Shown in pieces: positions 59,261 through 64,000 of a stretch of 64,000 nt of DNA. The notes beneath the pieces are model-generated. The model saw only the letters and a program-made list of their open reading frames with translations. It had not been told where the DNA came from and searched no databases. The stretch covers positions 188,390 through 252,389 of the forward strand of contig JAJVIN010000029.1 in NCBI GenBank assembly GCA_022071945.1, given 5' to 3'. A program made the translations under genes and the position numbers. Every line of letters starts with the position of its first letter. The first letter of the stretch is position 1. This stretch comes from Thermoanaerobaculia bacterium (GTDB lineage: Bacteria > Acidobacteriota > Thermoanaerobaculia > UBA5066).

Positions 59261-60343
59261 ATGAGAACCTTTTCTCTAACTCTGGCCACGCTCCTTCTCT
59301 GCGCCGCATGTGGCGCCGGGGATGCGAACCGGATCGTGAGTAAGAAACCCTCCCAACAGCAGCCGGGCTGGCAGCCCAGCACAGTGCTCCTCGAGGGCTA
59401 CCACCCCTCCGCCGTGGCGCTCGACAGTGAGCACGTCTATGCGGTCGTGGCCCCGTTCACGAAGAGCGCCGCCGAGGGTGTCAGCGGGATCGCCGCCATC
59501 GGCCGGGAGACCGCGACGGCGCGCCAGCGGCAGCTGGCGCGCTACCTTCTCCGCAGCACCCCCGAGCTTCTCCCCGACCACATGGCCGGGGTTCACCTCG
59601 CAGGCGGCGCCCTGTACTGGCTGAACGGCTTGACCGTGATGAAAACCGCGGTCTCGACAGGTGAGACGCGCGCGATCTCTCCTTCGGGATCGCTCACAAC
59701 GGCCTTCTGGGGAAAGACGCTCTACACCTTCAACCACAACAACGAGAGGAAGCTCCTGGCCATCGACACTGTCACGGGCACGGCCACCGAACTCGCCGTG
59801 CTGGATCTCGCGATCTTTGGCCTGGCGGCCGACGCCCACGCCGTCTACTTGATGACGGCGAGGCCCGCCGGCCTCTGGCGCTTCGACCTCGCGTCGAAAA
59901 AGCCGGAACTGTTGCATGCGGCCGCCTCGCCCCGGGGTCAGATCTCCTGGATGGTCCCATTTGCCTCGCCGCCGGATAGCACGGCCGGACGGTTCACGGG
60001 CCTCTACTTCGTCGAGCGCGACCCGGCCTCCAACGTGAGCCGGTTGATGCGCCTCCTCCTATCGGGCGGGACGGTCACGGACATGAAAGTGGCGTCCGTG
60101 GACGGAGAGAGCCCCGCGGCATACGGGGATTCTTCTCTTTTTTACTTCTCGCTCGAGAAGAAGAACCCGTTCGACCCGGCCTGGGCGCTCAACCGGCTTT
60201 CTCTCGACTCCCCGGCACCCGAGAGAATCGCGTCGGGAACGACCGGGCCGCGGAGCGTCGTCGCGGGCGGAGGGGCAGTCTTCTGGTCGGACCTTCGCGC
60301 CATCTACTCCCGCGTGATCAGCGGGGGGGCCGGTGGTTCGTGA
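59261..60343 (+). CDS. Putative beta-propeller lipoprotein
   Basis: 360 aa. The N-terminus MRTFSLTLATLLLCAACGAG resembles a lipoprotein signal, although the position three before the Cys is not Leu. The body has repeated short beta units of propeller type (PSAVALDSEHVYAVVAP, GVHLAGGALYWLNG, GLAADAHAVYLMTA, SVVAGGGAVFWSD). The function is not recognisable. The ribosome site before the ATG at 59261 is weak. Confidence 0.65.
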   Translation: MRTFSLTLATLLLCAACGAGDANRIVSKKPSQQQPGWQPSTVLLEGYHPSAVALDSEHVYAVVAPFTKSAAEGVSGIAAIGRETATARQRQLARYLLRSTPELLPDHMAGVHLAGGALYWLNGLTVMKTAVSTGETRAISPSGSLTTAFWGKTLYTFNHNNERKLLAIDTVTGTATELAVLDLAIFGLAADAHAVYLMTARPAGLWRFDLASKKPELLHAAASPRGQISWMVPFASPPDSTAGRFTGLYFVERDPASNVSRLMRLLLSGGTVTDMKVASVDGESPAAYGDSSLFYFSLEKKNPFDPAWALNRLSLDSPAPERIASGTTGPRSVVAGGGAVFWSDLRAIYSRVISGGAGGS

Positions 60344-60482
60344 GCCGGCCATACTCCCCGGCTCCCTGCCCGGGCACTCGTCAGCCGGGGCAGGTGGCGA
60401 GTGGCTCCAGATTCTCGAAATGCGCGCGTGATCGGGTGGGATGGCCCGAAAGCTTGCAGAGTCGCCTTACCGGAGGTTCTTG

Positions 60483-61448
60483 ATGAGCAGAGGATGGAAA
60501 TGGGCATCGGGTCTTGTGCTGATGGCCGTCATTGGCGTGGCCGGGATCGCCGTCCGCTTCTACGTTCTGGCGCCGCTCCACCGGCCTGCGCGGCAAGTCG
60601 AGGCGCCGAGGACGCCCGAGGCCATCGAGCGCGGGCGCTACCTTGCCCATCACGTCGCGGCCTGCATGAGCTGCCATAGCCAGGTGCAAGAAGAGCTCCC
60701 GGGCGATGTCGTGGCTCCCGGCCGTTTCGGGAGCGGCCGCGATTTCGGCGCGGACGCCGGGTTTCCCGGACGCGTTCGAGCCGGAAACCTCACCGCGGCC
60801 CCGCAGGGGTTGGGGAACTGGAGCGATGGAGAGATCCTGCGCGCCGTGCGCGAGGGGATCTCGCGCGATGGCCGCCCGTTGTTCCCGTTGATGCCGTATC
60901 AGGCCTACGCGCGGCAGCTGTCGGACACCGACGCGCTGGCGATCGTGGCCTACCTGCGCACTCTCCAGCCTCTGACGGATACCGTGGCTCCGAGTGCCAT
61001 CGACTTTCCCGCCTCGATGTTCATTCGCCTCTCGCCCGCGCCCGTCGAGAGCGGGGCCAGTCCGCTGCCCGCCGAACCCCTGGCGCGAGGGCGGCGTCTT
61101 CTCGACCTGATGAGCTGCGGCGACTGCCACAACGCCTTCGACGCGAGGCGTCAAACGATCCCGGGCCGCGAGATGTCCGGAGGAGCCGAGTTCCAGGTGC
61201 CGGGGAAGGGGAAAGTCTACGCGAGCAATCTGACTCCGGATAAAGAGACCGGGCTCGGCACGGCCACGGAGGAGGACCTCGCGCGCGCCCTGCGATCCGG
61301 CACGGGACACGACGGCCGGATTCTCTACGCCATGCCCTGGACGGCTTACGCCGGGCTTTCCGATGAGGATCTACGCGCCGTGATCACCGCGCTGCGCGCG
61401 CTGCCAGCGGTGCGTAACGATGTACCAAAGAGAAGCTTCGAGCGCTGA
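60483..61448 (+). CDS. Membrane-anchored diheme cytochrome c
   Basis: 321 aa. An N-terminal transmembrane helix (~residues 9-30) is followed by two cytochrome c domains, each with CXXCH (CMSCH and CGDCH). Distal Met candidates are FPLMPYQAYA and YAMPWTAYAG, at the positions expected for the sixth heme ligand. The layout resembles the electron-entry subunits of periplasmic dehydrogenases. No dehydrogenase is adjacent, so the partner is unknown. The ATG at 60483 has GGAGG six bases upstream; an upstream ATG at 60441 lacks one. Confidence 0.85.
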   Translation: MSRGWKWASGLVLMAVIGVAGIAVRFYVLAPLHRPARQVEAPRTPEAIERGRYLAHHVAACMSCHSQVQEELPGDVVAPGRFGSGRDFGADAGFPGRVRAGNLTAAPQGLGNWSDGEILRAVREGISRDGRPLFPLMPYQAYARQLSDTDALAIVAYLRTLQPLTDTVAPSAIDFPASMFIRLSPAPVESGASPLPAEPLARGRRLLDLMSCGDCHNAFDARRQTIPGREMSGGAEFQVPGKGKVYASNLTPDKETGLGTATEEDLARALRSGTGHDGRILYAMPWTAYAGLSDEDLRAVITALRALPAVRNDVPKRSFER

Positions 61449-61552
61449 GGGATGGACACGAGGCGCGCCCGCCCCTCATGGGTCGAGATCAAGGGAGGTC
61501 GAGACCCTCGCGCGAAGAATCCGGATGCCCACACCCGGAGAACGGAGACCTC

Positions 61553-63376
61553 TTGGCTGATCTGACGGGACAGATGCTGGGCCGCTACCGGCTCGAATCC
61601 CTCCTCGGACGAGGCGGAATGGCGGCGGTCTACAGAGCTTTCGACGAGGAGTTGCGCCGCGCGGTCGCGATCAAGGTCATCCTCGGCGAGCACGTCACGG
61701 ATGACAGCTTCCTGAAGCGCTTCAAACAGGAGGCGGAACTCGTCGCGCATCTCGATCACCCGAACATCCTGCCGGTCTACGACTTCGGCGAGGATGCGGG
61801 ACGGCCCTACCTCGTGATGCCCCTGCGGGATGGCGGCTCTCTCGAGAGCCGGATGCACGGACCGGTACCGCCCGGGGCGGCGCTCTCGTTCATCGCGCAG
61901 GTCGCGGAGGCCCTGGACGCCGCGCACGCGGCGGGGATTCTCCACCGGGATGTGAAACCCGCCAATGTCCTTCTCGGAAGGGACGATCACATTTACCTCT
62001 CGGACTTCGGTATCGCGAAGATGCTCGAGACGCAGAAGGGGTTGACGGCCACGGGCATGGTCATCGGGACCCCGACGTACATGGCTCCCGAGCAGGCGGC
62101 CGGCAAGAGCACCGTTCCCGCATCGGATCGCTATGCCCTGGCGGTCATGGCGTTCGAACTCCTGTCCGGAAAGCCCCCGTACGAGGGGGACAGTGCCCTC
62201 GCCGTCCTTCACCAGCACGTGACGGCGCCCGTTCCGCCCCTGTCGAGAAGCGTCCCCGGACTGCCGCTGGCGGTCGACGGGGTGTTGCAAAAGGCGCTCG
62301 CCAAGGAGCCCGCGGACCGGCATCCGTCGTGCCGCGAGTTCGCGCGGGCCCTGGCCAGCTCCGTGCCGGGACAACTCCACGCGGCCGCCGTGACCGCCTC
62401 TCCGAGGACGGCGCCCGTGGCCGAGGAGGAAACCGAGGCTCTCAGCATTCCCGTCCTGACACCGGCCCCGGCCGCTCCGAGGCTGGAGACCCCGAGGCCC
62501 CCGGCGGTCCGCTCGGAGGCGTCCACGGCAACGGCCCCCGCCACTGTCCCTTCCGGGAAGAAGATGTGGCCGCTCGTTGTGGCCGCGGCCGTCGCGGCGG
62601 GAGTCGTGCTCGTCGTCGTGGCCGGAGGAAGAAAGGCGGCCGAGAAGGAAGCAGCGGCTCCGTCCGCAGCGCCGGCGCCTCGAGAGGCCGCGCCACAGGC
62701 CACTGCCGTGTTCCCGGTGCCCGTCCTGGCTCCCCCGCCGTCCGCTCCCCTGGCGCCGGAGGCCACGGGGGGGGCCGGCAGTCTCGAAAAGGCTCTCTCC
62801 GGGCCGGCGCCGCTCGAGGCCGCCGCTTCGGTACTGACCACATGGGAATCGTTCCGGCCTCAGGTCAGATACGGTCACCGGCCTGACCTCGCCGAGTTTC
62901 GGCGCGCGCTGACGATTGCCCAGCAGGCCCGAACCACTCAGCCCGCCTCGCCTCCCGCGGCCGCCCTCGAGCACTATGCCAGGGGGGGAATCGCCTACCT
63001 TTCCGGTGACCTCGCGGCAGCGCTCGCCGAATTGAGGACCCTGGCCGTGGAGGCCCCTCCGGGCGGACCATTCCGTCAGTTCCAGGACATCCCGGAGGTT
63101 GGCGGCACGATCCCGGACTGGGCTCTTGCACTGTCCTACCTCGACCCGAGGAGGGAAGCCCGGGACCTTCTCGCGCGGGCGGAGGGGAGGGGAGATCCGG
63201 GCGTCGAGCAAGGCCGGAGGATTCTGGCGAGGCTCGAGGGCGAGGGGCCACGGGTCCCTGCCCCCGATCCCAGATCAGATGGCGGAGTCGCTCAGGTGCC
63301 TTCAGTACCCCAGGGCGAGAGCCTCCGGGAACTTCGCGACCAGCTGCGAGGGATGAAACCCAGGCCGCCCCGATAG
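61553..63376 (+). CDS. Ser/Thr protein kinase with C-terminal extracytoplasmic region
   Basis: 607 aa from the TTG at 61553 (GGAG upstream); the ATG at 61478 has no ribosome site. Complete kinase domain: GRGGMA glycine loop (19-24), Lys41, HRDVKPAN (131-138), DFG (151-153), APEQA. A Pro/Ala-rich linker, one transmembrane helix (~343-362) and a Pro-rich spacer follow. The ~180-residue C-terminal region has TPR-like helices (HYARGGIAYLSGDLAAALAEL). It resembles bacterial Hanks-type receptor kinases. The signal is unknown. Confidence 0.88.
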   Translation: MADLTGQMLGRYRLESLLGRGGMAAVYRAFDEELRRAVAIKVILGEHVTDDSFLKRFKQEAELVAHLDHPNILPVYDFGEDAGRPYLVMPLRDGGSLESRMHGPVPPGAALSFIAQVAEALDAAHAAGILHRDVKPANVLLGRDDHIYLSDFGIAKMLETQKGLTATGMVIGTPTYMAPEQAAGKSTVPASDRYALAVMAFELLSGKPPYEGDSALAVLHQHVTAPVPPLSRSVPGLPLAVDGVLQKALAKEPADRHPSCREFARALASSVPGQLHAAAVTASPRTAPVAEEETEALSIPVLTPAPAAPRLETPRPPAVRSEASTATAPATVPSGKKMWPLVVAAAVAAGVVLVVVAGGRKAAEKEAAAPSAAPAPREAAPQATAVFPVPVLAPPPSAPLAPEATGGAGSLEKALSGPAPLEAAASVLTTWESFRPQVRYGHRPDLAEFRRALTIAQQARTTQPASPPAAALEHYARGGIAYLSGDLAAALAELRTLAVEAPPGGPFRQFQDIPEVGGTIPDWALALSYLDPRREARDLLARAEGRGDPGVEQGRRILARLEGEGPRVPAPDPRSDGGVAQVPSVPQGESLRELRDQLRGMKPRPPR

Positions 63377-63559
63377 ACGGCCCGTGCCCAGCCTGTTTCA
63401 GACCCCTTCCAAGGCGACTAGTACGCGCTCCAGCCCGGCCTCCCAGATCCCTGGCGTTTCTTGTCTCAATCGGATTGGCACGGAGGGCAACTCGGGCCCT
63501 TTCTATGGTGAAATATCCTCCCGAAACTTTTGGAGCATTCTGAAGGGAGGTGGGTCACG

Positions 63560-63967
63560 GTGTCCCTCATCACGTGGAGCGATGAGCTGAGCGTTGGCGT
63601 TTCCGCATTCGACAACCAGCACAAGCGCCTCGTTGCCCTGATCAATGAACTGCACGACGCCATGTCCGCGGGCAAGGGCAGCAAGGTCCTGGGCAAAATA
63701 CTGTCGGAACTGGCGGACTACACCGTGTATCACTTCAGGACCGAGGAGGCCGTCTTCGAGAAGCACGACTATCCGGGCCTCGGCAGCCACCGGGATAGCC
63801 ATGCCGAACTGACACGGCAGGTCCTGGACTTCAAGGATCGATTCGAGGCAGGCGAGGCGGTTCTCAGCATGGAACTCATGAAGTTCCTGACGGACTGGCT
63901 GACGAATCACATTCTGGACGCTGACAAGGCTTACACGGCGTTCTTGAACAGCAGGGGCGTCTCCTGA
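63560..63967 (+). CDS. Bacteriohemerythrin
   Basis: 135 aa single-domain hemerythrin. Iron ligands are visible in DNQHKRLVALINELHDAM, YTVYHFRTEEAVFEKHDYPG, HRDSHAEL and WLTNHILDADKAY. These proteins bind O2, and some bind NO, at a di-iron site for sensing or delivery. The GTG at 63560 is preceded by GGGAGGTG, and the upstream in-frame ATG at 63530 overlaps that ribosome site. Confidence 0.92.
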   Translation: MSLITWSDELSVGVSAFDNQHKRLVALINELHDAMSAGKGSKVLGKILSELADYTVYHFRTEEAVFEKHDYPGLGSHRDSHAELTRQVLDFKDRFEAGEAVLSMELMKFLTDWLTNHILDADKAYTAFLNSRGVS

Positions 63968-64000
63968 GGGAATCGCGGATGGATCCACAACCGGCGTACG

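Noticed and set aside
1-64000. CRISPR arrays, prophage or intact insertion sequences
   Set aside because: No regularly spaced repeats, integrase, transposase or terminal inverted repeats were seen; the scrambled regions look like deletions and duplications of host genes.

Overview
High-GC bacterial chromosome fragment with dense coding and frequent GTG and TTG starts. The mix of genes (2-oxoacid:ferredoxin oxidoreductase, a clade II/Sec-type nos cluster, several Ser/Thr kinases, DUF255, CRTAC/ASPIC proteins, and large secreted proteins with a repeated IGGARYHTELTLTN-like beta domain) resembles Acidobacteriota such as Thermoanaerobaculia or Holophagae. That assignment is tentative and rests on family resemblance only. 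I recognised no rRNA, tRNA, CRISPR array or intact transposase.

Layout. 1-1586 is the 5' part of korA. 1763-24002 is a denitrification and nitrosative-stress island. It starts with a NirV-like SUMF1 protein and a cysteine-free Crp/Fnr regulator on the + strand. A long minus-strand operon follows: flavoprotein with Fe-S clusters, Rieske protein, cytochrome b, pentaheme cytochrome c, nosZ, a NosB-like membrane protein, nosD, nosF, nosL and nosY. A minus-strand copper-acquisition pair comes next (Cys-rich protein and an OprC/NosA-type TonB receptor), then + strand ric, a multiheme cytochrome and a CRTAC/TPR protein. Four promoters in this island share one architecture: an inverted repeat of ATGACGCNCGTCAT type centred about 30 bp before a TA-N3-T -10 element. 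I propose they form one regulon of the Crp/Fnr protein at 3072-3764.

24023-28480 holds a VapBC pair, a scrambled remnant of the CRTAC gene, and a translationally coupled ECF sigma, anti-sigma and DUF255-DsbD operon. 28698-35604 is a patchwork of damaged or chimeric genes. It includes a probable selenocysteine-containing DsrE protein (in-frame UGA at the first position of a CxxC, with a SECIS-like hairpin), an arsM fragment, a truncated sigma factor between two related anti-sigma genes, a kinase N-lobe fused to an unknown domain, and TVP38 fragments around a DUF3667 gene.

35629-58430 is dominated by large secreted proteins: an SLH/PKD-like protein, a PhoPQ-related hydrolase, a C-type lectin/BACON-like protein and a vWA protein. 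PrsW, a nucleotidyltransferase, DUF2249-hemerythrin, a glutamine amidotransferase and a TPR kinase are interspersed. 58549-63967 holds small hypotheticals, a beta-propeller lipoprotein, a diheme cytochrome, a second kinase and a bacteriohemerythrin. All product names come from reading motifs by eye; no database search was run.
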